NCBI RefSeq assembly: GCF_018130785.1
Contig: NZ_JAFCJT010000002.1
Location: 806,001-870,000 of the forward strand
DNA length: 64,000 bases
Reading direction: 5' to 3'
DNA from: Bradyrhizobium liaoningense
GTDB lineage: Bacteria; Pseudomonadota; Alphaproteobacteria; Rhizobiales; Xanthobacteraceae
Position 1 is the stretch's first letter. The number at the start of each line of letters is the position of its first letter. The notes under the pieces were generated by a model that was not told the origin of the DNA, made no database searches, and was given only the letters and a program-made list of their open reading frames with translations. Made by a program: the position numbers and the translations under genes. Shown here piece after piece: positions 35,731 through 45,102 of the stretch.

Positions 35731-36732
35731 ATGACCGAGATCACCCGTCGCGCAACGCTGGCCGGTGCCGCCGCCTCGGCGCTCCTGCCGTTCGTGAAGA
35801 CCTCGCCCGCGAGCGCCGCCGCGCCTCCGGCCGCGACCCAGAATGCGAGTTTCTATCGCTACAATGTCGGCACCCACCAGATCACGGTGGTCTGCGACGG
35901 CGTCGCGACCGTCAACTTGACTGACAATTACGCAGCCGGTGCATCGAAGGACGACATCAACAAGATCTTCGCCGAGAACCATCTGCCGACCGACAAGGTC
36001 ACCCACACCTTCAATCCCGTGGTCGTCAACACCGGTCCGAAGCTTGTCGTGATCGACACCGGTCTCGGACCCGACCAGTTCACGCAGACGAAGGGCAAGG
36101 TCGGCCAGTTCCACAACAACCTCGCAGCCGCCAACATCGACCGTTCCGCGGTCGACACCGTCATCATCTCCCACTTCCACGGCGACCACATCAACGGCCT
36201 GCTCGCGGCCGAGAACAAGCCGGCCTTCCCTAACGCCGAGATCATGGTGCCGGCGGTGGAGTGGAAGTTCTGGATGGACGACGGAGAGATGAGCAAGGGG
36301 ACCGGCAATCCGATCCTCGAGAGCAACTTCAAGAACATCCGCCGCGTGTTCGACGCGCTCGGCCGCAAGGTCACGCAATACGAATCCGGCAAGGAAGTCG
36401 CGCCCGGCATCACCTCGGTGGCAAGCCCGGGCCACACACCGGGGCACAACTCCTTCGTCGTCGCCTCCGGCACGGAGAAGGTTCTGGTGCAGGTCGACAT
36501 CACCGCAGGCGCGGCGTTTCTATTCGTCAAGCACCCCGAATGGAACATCGCATCCGATGTCGACAAGCCGCTGGCGCAAGAGACACGGCGCAAGCTGTAC
36601 GACATGGCGATCGCCGAGAAGATGCCGATCCAGGCTTTCCACGCCGCCTTCCCGGGGCTCGTCCGCGTCGAGAAGGAAAAGGACGGTTCGGGCTATCGCT
36701 GGATCCCGTCGATCTGGAACGCCTCGCTTTAG
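35731..36732 (+). CDS. Tat-exported MBL-fold metallohydrolase (paralogue)
   Basis: The 333-aa protein has a twin-arginine leader (TRRATLAGAAASALLP) and a metallo-beta-lactamase domain with HFHGDH near residues 149-154 and PGHTPGH near 233-239. It is clearly related to the gene at 16723-17697 along its length (NTGPKLVVIDTG vs NTGDKLILFDTG; KPAFPNAEI vs KPLFPNAQI). The function may be a lactonase or hydrolase. It stands alone and is convergent with the DedA gene. Confidence 0.87.
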   Translation: MTEITRRATLAGAAASALLPFVKTSPASAAAPPAATQNASFYRYNVGTHQITVVCDGVATVNLTDNYAAGASKDDINKIFAENHLPTDKVTHTFNPVVVNTGPKLVVIDTGLGPDQFTQTKGKVGQFHNNLAAANIDRSAVDTVIISHFHGDHINGLLAAENKPAFPNAEIMVPAVEWKFWMDDGEMSKGTGNPILESNFKNIRRVFDALGRKVTQYESGKEVAPGITSVASPGHTPGHNSFVVASGTEKVLVQVDITAGAAFLFVKHPEWNIASDVDKPLAQETRRKLYDMAIAEKMPIQAFHAAFPGLVRVEKEKDGSGYRWIPSIWNASL

Positions 36733-36773
36733 GCTTTGCGGTACGCGCTGACCGGGCGGCCATCGCTGCCCGG

Positions 36774-37304
36774 TCAGATCGCGCGCCAGATCCATTCCAT
36801 GACCTGCGCGATGACGTCGCCGAACAGGAGCAGCGCCGCCGACCAGACCAGCGCCGAGACGAAATTGGCGGCCTGAAAGCTCCAGTACGGCATCTCGAAA
36901 ATGCCGGCAGCAAGCGGCACCGAGGCGCGCAAGGGGCCGAAAAAGCGGCCAATGAAGATGCTGGGAATCCCCCAGCTGCGCACGAAGGCCTCGCCCCTGG
37001 GCAGCAGTTCCGGATAGCGCGAGAGCGGCCACATCTGGGCGACCTGCTCCTTGTAGCGGTAGCCGAACCAGTAGGAGACCCAGTCGCCCAGCGCCGCACC
37101 GATGCCGCCGGCGATCCACACAGGGTAGAAGCTGATGCCGCTCGCCCCGATCAAAGCGCCGATCGCCACCAGCGCGCCCCAGGCCGGGACCAGCAGCGAG
37201 ATGAAGGCGAGCGACTCCCCGAAGGCCAGCAGGAACACGATCGGGGCCGCCCAAATCTGGTGAGCACGCACAAAGTCGGCGAGTGCGTGCGCGTACTGCT
37301 CCAT
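36774..37304 (-). CDS. DedA-family membrane protein
   Basis: The 176-aa protein has the DedA layout: membrane-embedded N-terminal region with ESLAFISLLVPAWGALVAIG near residues 30-49, a GDWVSYWFGYRYK segment near 73-85 and the FIGRFFGPLRASVPLAAGI motif near 117-135. DedA proteins act as lipid scramblases or flippases in undecaprenyl-phosphate recycling and membrane homeostasis. It is convergent with the MBL-fold gene and divergent from parE. Confidence 0.88.
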   Translation of the reverse strand: MEQYAHALADFVRAHQIWAAPIVFLLAFGESLAFISLLVPAWGALVAIGALIGASGISFYPVWIAGGIGAALGDWVSYWFGYRYKEQVAQMWPLSRYPELLPRGEAFVRSWGIPSIFIGRFFGPLRASVPLAAGIFEMPYWSFQAANFVSALVWSAALLLFGDVIAQVMEWIWRAI

Positions 37305-37496
37305 TCCAGATCGCCTTCCCGCCCCGTCACGGTCCCTGTCAGATAAAAAGACTGGTAAGCCAAGGACTTGTGTGACATCAAGTCACAAAACCCGGCCCGG
37401 ACCGGCCCAAGGCGTCAAATTGCCGGGAATTGGCGAGCCTGCGGCGTAAAATCGCCGGGATTGGCTCCCACCCACATCCGCCCGGCCGACCTGCGG

Positions 37497-37512
37497 TGAC
37501 CTTTACAGGTCA
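37497..37512. promoter_or_regulatory. Palindrome TGACCT-N4-AGGTCA upstream of parE
   Basis: Perfect 6+6 inverted repeat at 37497-37512, 64 bp before the parE ATG. Two imperfect copies of a CGCCGGGAATTGG-like phrase lie just upstream. Its position suits an operator or promoter-proximal site. Confidence 0.4.
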
Positions 37513-37575
37513 GCCGTGGCATAGTCGGCCTAACCGATTCGCCGCTGATGCGGCCCTCAAAAAACATCAAGATAT

Positions 37576-39621
37576 ATGTCCAAGCAGTTGAAGCCAAAAG
37601 CAAAAGACGATTTTTTCGGCGGCGATGAGCCGAAGTCCCGCGCGGCCGCCAAGACGGCGTCGCGTGGAAGCGGCGGCGAAGCCGACTACACCGCGGCCGA
37701 TATCGAGGTGCTCGAAGGCCTGGAACCGGTACGGCGCCGGCCCGGCATGTATATCGGCGGCACCGACGAGAAGGCGCTGCATCACCTCTTCGCCGAAGTC
37801 ATCGACAACTCGATGGACGAGGCGCTGGCCGGGCACGCGACTTTCATCGGAGTCGAGCTCAGCGCCGATGGGTTCCTGACCGTCACCGACAACGGCCGCG
37901 GCATCCCGATCGATCCGCATCCGAAGTTTCCGAAGAAGTCGGCGCTCGAAGTCATCATGTGCACGCTGCATTCGGGCGGCAAGTTCGACTCCAAGGTCTA
38001 CGAGACCTCCGGCGGTCTGCACGGTGTCGGCATCTCCGTGGTGAACGCCCTCTCCTCGCTGCTCGAGGTCGAGGTCGCACGCAGCCAGAAACTCTACCGC
38101 ATGACGTTCGAGCGCGGGCACCCGAAGGGCAAGCTCGAGGATCTCGGCAAGGTCAACAACCGCCGCGGCACGCGCGTGCGCTTCAAGCCCGACACCGACA
38201 TCTTCGGCGCCAAGGCCGCGTTCAAGCCGCAGCGCCTGTTCAAGATGACGCGCTCGAAGGCCTATTTGTTCGGTGGCGTCGAGATCCGCTGGAATTGCGC
38301 GCCCGAGCTCTTGAAGGGCGTCGAGGATGTGCCGGCGGAAGCGACCTTCCATTTCCCCGGCGGCCTCAAGGATTACCTCGCCGCTGCGATCCACGCCGAC
38401 ACGCTGGTGCATCCCGACATCTTCTCCGGCAAATCGGGCCGCAACGGCGCGCATGGCGCCTGCGAATGGGCCGTCGCCTGGACCGCGGATGCCGACGGAT
38501 TCCTGTCCTCCTACACCAACACCGTGCCGACGCCCGATGGCGGTACGCACGAATCCGGCTTGCGCAGCGCGCTGCTGCGCGGCCTGAAGGATCACGCCGA
38601 GCGCGTCGGTCAGGGCAAGCGTGCCTCGTCCATCACGTCGGAAGACGTGATGGTGGGCGCAGCCGTGATGCTGTCCGTGTTCGTGCGCGAGCCCGAATTC
38701 CAGGGCCAGACCAAGGATCGCCTCGCCACCGCCGAAGCGCAGCGCATCGTCGAACAGGCGATGAAGGATCCGTTCGACCATTGGCTCTCGGGCAATCCGA
38801 ACATGGCCAACCGGCTGCTCGACTTCGTGATCGACCGCGCCGAGGAGCGGCTGCGGCGGCGGCAAGAGAAAGAGACCGCGCGGAAAACTGCCGGAAAGAA
38901 GCTGCGCCTGCCCGGCAAGCTCGCCGACTGCACCGATGCCGGCACCGAAGGCTCCGAGCTCTTCATCGTCGAGGGCGACTCGGCAGGCGGCAGCGCCAAG
39001 CAGGCGCGCGACCGCAAGACCCAGGCCGTGCTGCCGCTGCGCGGCAAGATCCTCAACGTCGCCTCCGCCGGCAAGGACAAGCTGACAGCCAACGCCCAAC
39101 TCTCCGACCTCGTGCAGGCGATCGGCTGCGGCCAGCTCCTGCACTATCGCGAAGAGGATCTGCGCTATCAGCGCATCATCATCATGACCGACGCCGACGT
39201 CGACGGCGCGCACATCGCCTCGCTGCTGATTACCTTCTTCTACCGGCAGATGCCGAAGCTGATCGACGAAGGCCACCTCTTCCTCGCCGTGCCGCCGCTT
39301 TACAAGCTGACCCACGGCCAGAAGTCGGTCTACGCGCGCGACGACAAGCACAAGGAAGAGCTGATCAAGAGCGCGTTCAACGCCAACGCCAAGGTCGAGG
39401 TGAACCGCTTCAAAGGCCTCGGCGAGATGATGCCGGCGCAGCTCAAGGAAACCACCATGGATCCGCGCAAGCGGACGCTGCTCAAGGTGGTGCTGCTCGC
39501 CGACGACCGCGACACCACGGCGGATTCGGTAGAGCGGCTGATGGGCACCAAGGCCGAGGCGCGCTTCGCGTTCATCTCGGACAAGGCCGAATTTGCCAGC
39601 GAGGAACTGCTGGACGTCTGA
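37576..39621 (+). CDS. parE: DNA topoisomerase IV subunit B
   Basis: ParE with ParC decatenates replicated chromosomes using ATP. The 681-aa protein has a GHKL ATPase domain (DNGRGIP near residues 110-116, [13 protein letters not shown] near 147-159) and a Toprim domain with [15 protein letters not shown] near 464-478 and the metal-binding DADVDGAHI. It lacks the extra insert of GyrB and resembles rhizobial ParE. A decayed copy of its 3' end lies about 220 bp downstream. A terminator follows the stop. Confidence 0.95.
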   Translation: MSKQLKPKAKDDFFGGDEPKSRAAAKTASRGSGGEADYTAADIEVLEGLEPVRRRPGMYIGGTDEKALHHLFAEVIDNSMDEALAGHATFIGVELSADGFLTVTDNGRGIPIDPHPKFPKKSALEVIMCTLHSGGKFDSKVYETSGGLHGVGISVVNALSSLLEVEVARSQKLYRMTFERGHPKGKLEDLGKVNNRRGTRVRFKPDTDIFGAKAAFKPQRLFKMTRSKAYLFGGVEIRWNCAPELLKGVEDVPAEATFHFPGGLKDYLAAAIHADTLVHPDIFSGKSGRNGAHGACEWAVAWTADADGFLSSYTNTVPTPDGGTHESGLRSALLRGLKDHAERVGQGKRASSITSEDVMVGAAVMLSVFVREPEFQGQTKDRLATAEAQRIVEQAMKDPFDHWLSGNPNMANRLLDFVIDRAEERLRRRQEKETARKTAGKKLRLPGKLADCTDAGTEGSELFIVEGDSAGGSAKQARDRKTQAVLPLRGKILNVASAGKDKLTANAQLSDLVQAIGCGQLLHYREEDLRYQRIIIMTDADVDGAHIASLLITFFYRQMPKLIDEGHLFLAVPPLYKLTHGQKSVYARDDKHKEELIKSAFNANAKVEVNRFKGLGEMMPAQLKETTMDPRKRTLLKVVLLADDRDTTADSVERLMGTKAEARFAFISDKAEFASEELLDV

Positions 39622-39642
39622 AGCGGTTCCCTAACGTCAAGC

Positions 39643-39673
39643 AAAGGCCCCGGTCATCCCGCCGGGGCTTTTC
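39643..39673 (+). terminator. Rho-independent terminator of parE
   Basis: GGCCCCGG / CCGGGGC stem with a loop of about 7 nt, followed by TTTT, 22 bp after the parE stop. Strong GC stem and T-run make it a standard intrinsic terminator. Confidence 0.8.
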
Positions 39674-40055
39674 TGTTTTCGGTCCGCAAGGCAGCCGGCC
39701 AGGCCTCCTGGATTGCCCGACTCGCGTTGGGACCGGGCGACTCGGCCAACGACTCAGCGCGCCAGAGGAGCGCCAAGGCTGAGGCGGGATTGCTGCCGTT
39801 TCGGACAAAGCCGAATTTGCTAACGAGAAGTTACCTGAATCTGATCTTCGAAAATTGACATAACCAACTGGTATAATTGAATTATTTCTGGCTTCGACGA
39901 TCGGATCCGAAATCGCTGCCGGGCGGCGTTTCCCGGCGACTGTGCCTGTCCGGCAACAGCATTTCGGCGGGAAACGTCTATAGTCCGGGGATCAGATCAA
40001 ACGAACTTCAGTGCGCTCGCGCCTGCTACGCAAGACCAAGGTTGGGGATTTTAAC
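39674..40055. other. Intergenic region parE to porin gene
   Basis: Beyond the terminator this gap holds the parE 3'-end relic (about 39760-39863), then an AT-rich stretch around 39860-39890, and the leader of the porin gene with TTGGGGATTTTAAC before its ATG. A promoter is expected in the AT-rich part but was not resolved. Confidence 0.5.
39764..39863 (+). pseudogene. Decayed duplicate of the parE 3' end
   Basis: In one frame the core reads SDKAEFANEKLPES from 39801 and then runs to a TAA stop at 39861; the true parE end reads [17 protein letters not shown] similarity also extends upstream (CCAAGGCTGAGGCG vs CCAAGGCCGAGGCG). The differences include several synonymous-type changes, so the copy is an old, diverged fragment of about 100 bp, lying 224 bp downstream of the original. 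It has no start codon of its own and is taken as a relic. Confidence 0.7.
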
Positions 40056-40838
40056 ATGAAGAAGATTTTGCTCGCTCTGACCGCGGTCGCGGCGATGACC
40101 GGTTCGGCCTCGGCCGCCGATCTGGCCTCCCGTCCCTACGTGAAGGCCCCGGTTGCGGCGCCCCTGGCCAACTGGACCGGCTTCTACATCTTCGGCGGTG
40201 GCGGCGGTGGCCTCTCGAACGCCGACCAGCATGTCCAGACCACGGTCGGCGCGGTTCCGCTGACGATCGACCAGCGCCAGGGCGGTTCGGGTTGGTTCGG
40301 CACCGTCGGTCTCGGCTACGACTGGCAGTTCAACAGCACCTGGGTCGCCGGCGTGTTCGCTGACGGTCAGTTCGGCAGCATCCGCGCCACCATCCAGGAT
40401 CCGATCGCCGGCATCACGGGCAGCCAGAAGCTGGAAGACTCGTGGGCCGCTGGTATTCGCCTCGGCTGGCTGGCCGCTCCGAACGTCCTCACCTACGTCA
40501 ACGGCGGTTACTCCGGCGCTCACTTTGGCCAGACCAACTTCATGACCTTGGCCGGCGTTCCCGCTGGTATCCACCTCGACAGCTACAACCGGAACGGCTG
40601 GTTCATCGGCGGCGGTGTCGAGAACAGCCTGAACTTCTTCGGCATCTCCTCGCCCGGCTGGTTCATGAAGACCGAGTATCGGTCGGCCTTCTACAACGCC
40701 AAGACCTCGAACGAACTGTTCGACGTCAGCAATACGCTGGTTGGCCGCGACATCCGCGCCAACAGCTGGAACCAGACGATCTCGACCTCGCTGGTCTACC
40801 GCTTCAACTGGACCGGTCCGGTCGTCGCGAAGTACTGA
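40056..40838 (+). CDS. Outer-membrane beta-barrel protein (Omp25/RopB-like)
   Basis: The 260-aa protein begins with a Sec signal peptide (MKKILLALTAVAAMTGSASA, cleaved before ADLASRP) and then has the NWTGFYIFGGGGGGLSN start of the rhizobial eight-stranded barrel. It ends with a C-terminal Phe-containing strand YRFNWTGPVVAKY. Such proteins are abundant outer-membrane proteins. ATG 40056 is chosen because the signal peptide starts there. A terminator follows closely. A second family member lies at 42775-43542. Confidence 0.93.
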   Translation: MKKILLALTAVAAMTGSASAADLASRPYVKAPVAAPLANWTGFYIFGGGGGGLSNADQHVQTTVGAVPLTIDQRQGGSGWFGTVGLGYDWQFNSTWVAGVFADGQFGSIRATIQDPIAGITGSQKLEDSWAAGIRLGWLAAPNVLTYVNGGYSGAHFGQTNFMTLAGVPAGIHLDSYNRNGWFIGGGVENSLNFFGISSPGWFMKTEYRSAFYNAKTSNELFDVSNTLVGRDIRANSWNQTISTSLVYRFNWTGPVVAKY

Positions 40839-40860
40839 TCTGAACTAACCTTCAGACGTC

Positions 40861-40889
40861 AAAGCCCCGGCATCGTCCGGGGCTTTTTC
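40861..40889 (+). terminator. Rho-independent terminator of the porin gene
   Basis: AAAGCCCCGG at 40861-40870 and CCGGGGCTTT at 40877-40886 form a 10-bp stem with a 6-nt loop, followed by T residues, 22 bp after the stop. It also faces the frameshifted gene on the other strand. Confidence 0.88.
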
Positions 40890-40901
40890 GTTGCCGGATA
40901 G

Positions 40902-41550
40902 TCAGCGGCTGACGCTCGCCTTCAAGGATCGGTACCCCTCTCCAAGCTTGTTCTCGATCCCCGCCCAGTCGGTCTCGGTGACAGCCTCGCCCCGCGCATC
41001 GCGAAGCGCCATGGCCTCCGCCCGCGCGATGCCGAACTGCCTGATGGCGGAATCGTCCGCGCTCTTGCCGTAGGTCAGCGCTGCCACGCGCGATGGTGAG
41101 GCCATAGTCGCGCGGGACCGCCGCGTTGCGCCACGCCTGCCACCAGTCAAGCTCAAGACGGGCGGCCTCCTCCACGTCGAATGCCATGGGCGCGGCCGGT
41201 GTAAAATCCCGGTAGTACGCAACGAGGGCTGGCAGCGCCGCATCGGCCTCCCGGCGTGACCGCGTTGGCTGGAACGTCCTGGCGGCCTCGGCGGCGCTGA
41301 GCGCGATCTGCAAGCTCCTCAGCGGAGAAAAGCCGAACTGCGTCCGCGTCGAATCGTAGAGGTGGTAGAACAGCACGGCGTAGCGCTTGTCGTAATAGTC
41401 GCGCCACATCGCGGTCTCGAGCCGCGCCATCTCGGCCGGATCGAACGCCCGCAGATCTGCATGACGCGGAATGACGGCATAGGCCGCGACCAGTGCGGCC
41501 GCAGCCGCGGTGCCGAGGATGCTACCGAAGATCGCCTTCCGCACGGACAT
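40902..41550 (-). pseudogene. Frameshifted gene for a membrane-anchored hypothetical protein
   Basis: From ATG 41548-41550 (GGAG at 5-nt spacing) the frame encodes a protein with one N-terminal membrane segment and a helical part (MARLETAMWRDYYDKRY). Around 41086-41092 the natural continuation moves to another frame: VPRDYGLTIAR must join VAALTYGKSADDSAIRQFG to keep a coherent sequence, ending at 40902 with EGYRSLKASVSR. The site is CGCGCG-like and one CG unit appears missing (2-bp deletion). The reconstructed length is about 216 aa. It may be a real pseudogene or a sequencing/assembly error. Confidence 0.72.
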
Positions 41551-41687
41551 GGATACTCCCAGCGGCCCTGCATCCGCAGCCATTGTATCCAAACCGAAGC
41601 TACGGCTAGTCTGGCCATAAGTTCTCGTGGCCGCGGCAATCGTTGATGCCGGGGACGCGACAGAAGCAGACCAATGGGGAGGAATGC

Positions 41688-41873
41688 ATGCGCAGATTTC
41701 TGCTGATCGCAGGCCTGTTTGCCCTCGCCATCGGGCTGCTCTGGATCGGACAGGGGACGGGCACCGTCCCCTGGCCGCGGTCGAGCTTCATGGTCAACCA
41801 GTTGCAATGGGCCGGCTATGGCGCAGCCATGGCCGGCCTCGGCCTGGTCCTGATCTGGCAGAGCAACCAATAG
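41688..41873 (+). CDS. Small two-pass membrane protein
   Basis: The 61-aa protein starts at ATG 41688 (GGGAGGAATGC upstream) and has two hydrophobic stretches, RRFLLIAGLFALAIGLLWIG and WAGYGAAMAGLGLVLIW, with a short TGTVPWPRSSF linker. Two-helix membrane hairpin. I recognise no function. It is followed 21 bp later by the SDR gene, probably in one operon. Confidence 0.7.
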   Translation: MRRFLLIAGLFALAIGLLWIGQGTGTVPWPRSSFMVNQLQWAGYGAAMAGLGLVLIWQSNQ

Positions 41874-41894
41874 AAGAAACCAGGGAATACAAAC

Positions 41895-42665
41895 ATGACA
41901 TCCAACCGGTTCGATCTCCGCGGCAAAGTCGCGATCGTCACAGGGGGCAATGGCGGCATCGGTCTTGGCCTCGCCCACGGACTCGCCGATGCCGGCGCCG
42001 ATATCGCCGTGGTCGGACGTAACGAAACCAAGTCGGCCGCTGCGGTTGCCGATCTCAGGCAGCGCGGCGTGAAGGCGATTTCCGTCACCACCGACGTCAC
42101 GGACAAGGCGGCGGTCGCAGCCATGATCGACCGCGTCGTCAAGGAGCTCGGCCGTATCGACATCCTCATCAACAATGCCGGCATGAGCATCCGGAAGCCG
42201 CCGCACGAGCTCGAGCTCGACGAATGGAACAAGGTGATCGACACCAACCTCACCAGCGCCTTCGTGTGCTCGAAGCTGGCCTATCCGGCGTTGAAGGCGT
42301 CCGGCAACGGCAAGGTGATCAATATCGGCTCGATGATGTCGATCTTCGGCGCGAGCTTCGCGACGGCCTATGCGGCGAGCAAGGGCGGCATCGTGCAGTA
42401 CACACGCGCCTGCGCCAATGCCTGGGCACCCGACAACATTCAGGTCAACGCCATCCTGCCGGGCTGGATCGACACCGATCTCACGCGCGGCGCGCGGCAG
42501 CAGGTGTCTGGCTTGCACGAGCGCGTGCTGGCGCGCACGCCTGCGGGGCGTTGGGGCGACATCGATGACTTCGCCGGCATCGCCGTGTTCCTCGCCTCGC
42601 CCGCCTCGAACTTCGTCACGGGCACCGCGATCCCTGTCGACGGCGGGTTCTCGGTGATGGCCTGA
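41895..42665 (+). CDS. SDR-family oxidoreductase
   Basis: The 256-aa classical SDR has TGGNGGIG at residues 16-23, NNAG near 92-95, an active-site Ser in SMMSIF near 145 and YAASK (Tyr near 159, Lys near 163), and ends with PVDGGF. Resembles glucose/3-oxoacyl-type dehydrogenases. The NAD/NADP preference is suggested by VGRNE after beta-2 (Arg, so NADP). Substrate unknown. Downstream lies a shared bidirectional terminator. Confidence 0.88.
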   Translation: MTSNRFDLRGKVAIVTGGNGGIGLGLAHGLADAGADIAVVGRNETKSAAAVADLRQRGVKAISVTTDVTDKAAVAAMIDRVVKELGRIDILINNAGMSIRKPPHELELDEWNKVIDTNLTSAFVCSKLAYPALKASGNGKVINIGSMMSIFGASFATAYAASKGGIVQYTRACANAWAPDNIQVNAILPGWIDTDLTRGARQQVSGLHERVLARTPAGRWGDIDDFAGIAVFLASPASNFVTGTAIPVDGGFSVMA

Positions 42666-42702
42666 GGGCCGTCCTGCACGCAGAAAGCTCGCACGCAAAA
42701 AA

Positions 42703-42727
42703 GAAGCCCCGGCGATGCCGGGGCTTT
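42703..42727. terminator. Bidirectional Rho-independent terminator
   Basis: AAGCCCCGG at 42703-42711 and CCGGGGCTT at 42717-42725 form a perfect stem with a 5-nt loop, flanked by A-runs on the left and T-runs on the right. It serves both the SDR gene and the convergent porin gene. Confidence 0.85.
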
Positions 42728-42774
42728 TGAATTTGGCAGTGATCGTCTTTTTTTGCTGATTGGTCGTTCGTTGC

Positions 42775-43542
42775 TCAGTAGCGGCCGATGGTCGGCGCGT
42801 CGAACTTGTAGCTCGCGCGCACGACGGCCCACTGGATGTCGCGCGGCTTGGCATCGAAGGTGTAGTTACCCGAAGTGCCGCCGAGCTGATAGGTCTGGCT
42901 GCCGAAGGCCGCGTAGTTATACTCGAGGCCGACGATCCAGTTGCGGGTGATGCCGTACTCCCAGCCGGCCCCGACGGTCCAGCCGTTGGCCCAATGGGTC
43001 TGACCGCCGCTGCCCGTCGACGGGGCAACCGTGTCGCTGACGTTGAGACGGTTGTTCACGCCGGCATAGCCGCCCTTGATGTAGAACAGGTTGTTCTGCA
43101 CGGCGAAGCCGGCGCGACCGACGACGGTCGCGAGCACGTTGGCGCGCCAGGTGAAGATGTCGTCACCGGCACCGAAGGCGGTGTTGACGACCGTACCCTT
43201 GTTGTCCAGGCCGGAGATCGTGCCTTCCATGCCGAACACGTAGTTGTTGGCCTGCCAGTTGTAGCCGATCTGGGCGCCGCCCATGATGCCGGCGCCGCGC
43301 TGGCGATAGCCCTGGCCCGGAACGAGATCGCCGAACGGCGCGCCGACCCCGTTGTTGATGAACTGCTCGTTGGTCCACGCGCCACCGATGTGACCGCCGA
43401 CATAGAAACCGGTCCAGTTGAACAGCGGCTCGACATAAGCGGGCGCCTTCGTGTAGCGCGCACCGAGATCGGCGGCGGAGGCAGCGCCGGTCGAAACCAG
43501 AGCGGTCGTGCAGGCGAAGGCGGCAATCAATTTATTACGCAT
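42775..43542 (-). CDS. Outer-membrane beta-barrel protein (second copy)
   Basis: The 255-aa protein has a Sec signal peptide (MRNKLIAAFACTTALVSTGAASA) before ADLGARYTKAP, then NWTGFYVGGHIGGAWTN and a terminal YKFDAPTIGRY strand. It belongs to the same family as the gene at 40056-40838, but with lower similarity over the middle. Start at ATG 43542 matches the signal peptide; an upstream ORF reaches 43578. Abundant outer-membrane protein, probably constitutive. Confidence 0.92.
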   Translation of the reverse strand: MRNKLIAAFACTTALVSTGAASAADLGARYTKAPAYVEPLFNWTGFYVGGHIGGAWTNEQFINNGVGAPFGDLVPGQGYRQRGAGIMGGAQIGYNWQANNYVFGMEGTISGLDNKGTVVNTAFGAGDDIFTWRANVLATVVGRAGFAVQNNLFYIKGGYAGVNNRLNVSDTVAPSTGSGGQTHWANGWTVGAGWEYGITRNWIVGLEYNYAAFGSQTYQLGGTSGNYTFDAKPRDIQWAVVRASYKFDAPTIGRY

Positions 43543-43721
43543 GGTACACCCCGTGTCCTTTGATGGGTGCACGCTCACACGCAGGTCTTACTCAAATTTG
43601 AATCAAGAAAGTTAAGGCGCCGGATTGGCAGGTTGCACTCCATGAATCCGTTTGCGCTGTTGCACGCACGCAACGCGCCGCGCGCGATTTAACACGACAT
43701 TATCCCTACCGAATTCCTCGA

Positions 43722-44981
43722 CTACGATGCAGGCGCGGCCTTGGACTGCACGTGCTCGGGCCGCACGCCGATTGCAAGCAGGCGCGCCGGAATGCCCTGG
43801 AGCCATGGCAGCGCAGTGATCAGGCGCACGACCAGCGGCACCTTCAGCGGCCGATCGCCGCCCTGCAAGGCGCCGCTGATGATGTTGTTCTGCACGATCA
43901 CCTGCATGCGCTGCGTCATCCTCACCGGAAACTCGCGCCGGCGGCGCACGGCATCGAGCTCGTCGTCGGATGGGCAGCCGTGCCGAAGCTTGTCCGCCAG
44001 CAAATTGGCGGTCGCGACCGCATCCTGCACGGCGAGGTTGACGCCGACGCCGCCGACCGGCGACATCGCATGCGCGGCATCGCCGATGCAAAGCAGACCC
44101 GGACGCGTCCAGCGCGTCAGGCGGTTGATCGCGACGGTCAGCAGCTTGACGTCGTCAAAGCTCTTCACATCGGCAATGCCGCTCCCGAGCACCGGCGCCA
44201 TGCGCACGACGTCGTCGAGCATTGCCTGCAATCCCCGCGCCCTCACCGCCTCGTATTGTCCCTTCGCAATGACATAGGCGCACTGCCAATAGTCGCCGCG
44301 GTCGAAGGTGACCATCATCTTTCCGGGCTCGACGCGCGCGAACAGGTTCTCGGTCTCGTCCGCCTTGCGGCCGACGCGGAACCACAGCACGTCCATCGGT
44401 GCACCGATCTCCTCGACGCTGAGCCCCGCACGCTCGCGCACCGTCGAATGCCGGCCATCGCAGGCAATGGTGAGATCGGCTTCGATGTCGACCGGCCCCT
44501 CCGGCGTCATCGCTCGCACGCCGGCGATGGTCTCGCCGCGGCGGATCAGGTCGACGGCTTCCGTATTCATCATCACCTTGAGCGAGGCGAAGCGTTGGCC
44601 TGCCTCGCGCAGGAAATTCAGAAAATCCCATTGCGGCATGAACGCAATGAACGGGTACTTCGTGTGGAGCCGGCGAAGATCGGCGATGCGCACATGCGTG
44701 CCGCCGAACAGGCCGTCCATCTTTTGCAGGCGCTGATGCGGCAGTTTCAGGAAGGCGTCGATAAGCCCTAGCTCGTCCATCACCTGGAGCGTCGATGGAT
44801 GCACCGTGTCGCCGCGAAAGTCGCGGAAGAAATCCGCGTGCTTCTCCAGCACCACGACGTTAACGCCGGCGCGCCCGAGGAGATAGCCGAGCATCATGCC
44901 GGCCGGCCCGCCGCCGACGATGCAACACCGGGCTCTCACGGAGTGACGCGCGGCCTGCCGTGGCGTATCCGATTCCGTCAT
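43722..44981 (-). CDS. FAD-dependent monooxygenase (aromatic hydroxylase-like)
   Basis: The 419-aa flavoprotein has the FAD motif CCIVGGGPAGMMLGYLLGRAG near residues 19-39 and a second FAD-binding GDAAHAMSPVGGVGVN near 291-306, with the central LTIACDGRHSTVRE segment. This is the UbiH/PHBH class that uses NAD(P)H and O2 to hydroxylate aromatics or form epoxides. Substrate unknown. It lies alone between the porin gene and a small membrane protein. Confidence 0.9.
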   Translation of the reverse strand: MTESDTPRQAARHSVRARCCIVGGGPAGMMLGYLLGRAGVNVVVLEKHADFFRDFRGDTVHPSTLQVMDELGLIDAFLKLPHQRLQKMDGLFGGTHVRIADLRRLHTKYPFIAFMPQWDFLNFLREAGQRFASLKVMMNTEAVDLIRRGETIAGVRAMTPEGPVDIEADLTIACDGRHSTVRERAGLSVEEIGAPMDVLWFRVGRKADETENLFARVEPGKMMVTFDRGDYWQCAYVIAKGQYEAVRARGLQAMLDDVVRMAPVLGSGIADVKSFDDVKLLTVAINRLTRWTRPGLLCIGDAAHAMSPVGGVGVNLAVQDAVATANLLADKLRHGCPSDDELDAVRRRREFPVRMTQRMQVIVQNNIISGALQGGDRPLKVPLVVRLITALPWLQGIPARLLAIGVRPEHVQSKAAPAS

Positions 44982-45102
44982 CAGGCCCTCGTTTACAACT
45001 TTAGTCTTCTGTGCAGTGCAGCAAGCCGGAATTGGTTTGCCGCAATGCCAAATGGCCGGTAGCGTTGCTGATGATTTCGATTGATTTCAGGATGAACTGA
45101 CG

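Noticed and set aside
37567..39351. 594-aa minus-strand frame across parE
   Set aside because: It is an antisense shadow of parE with no motif and typical high-GC composition.
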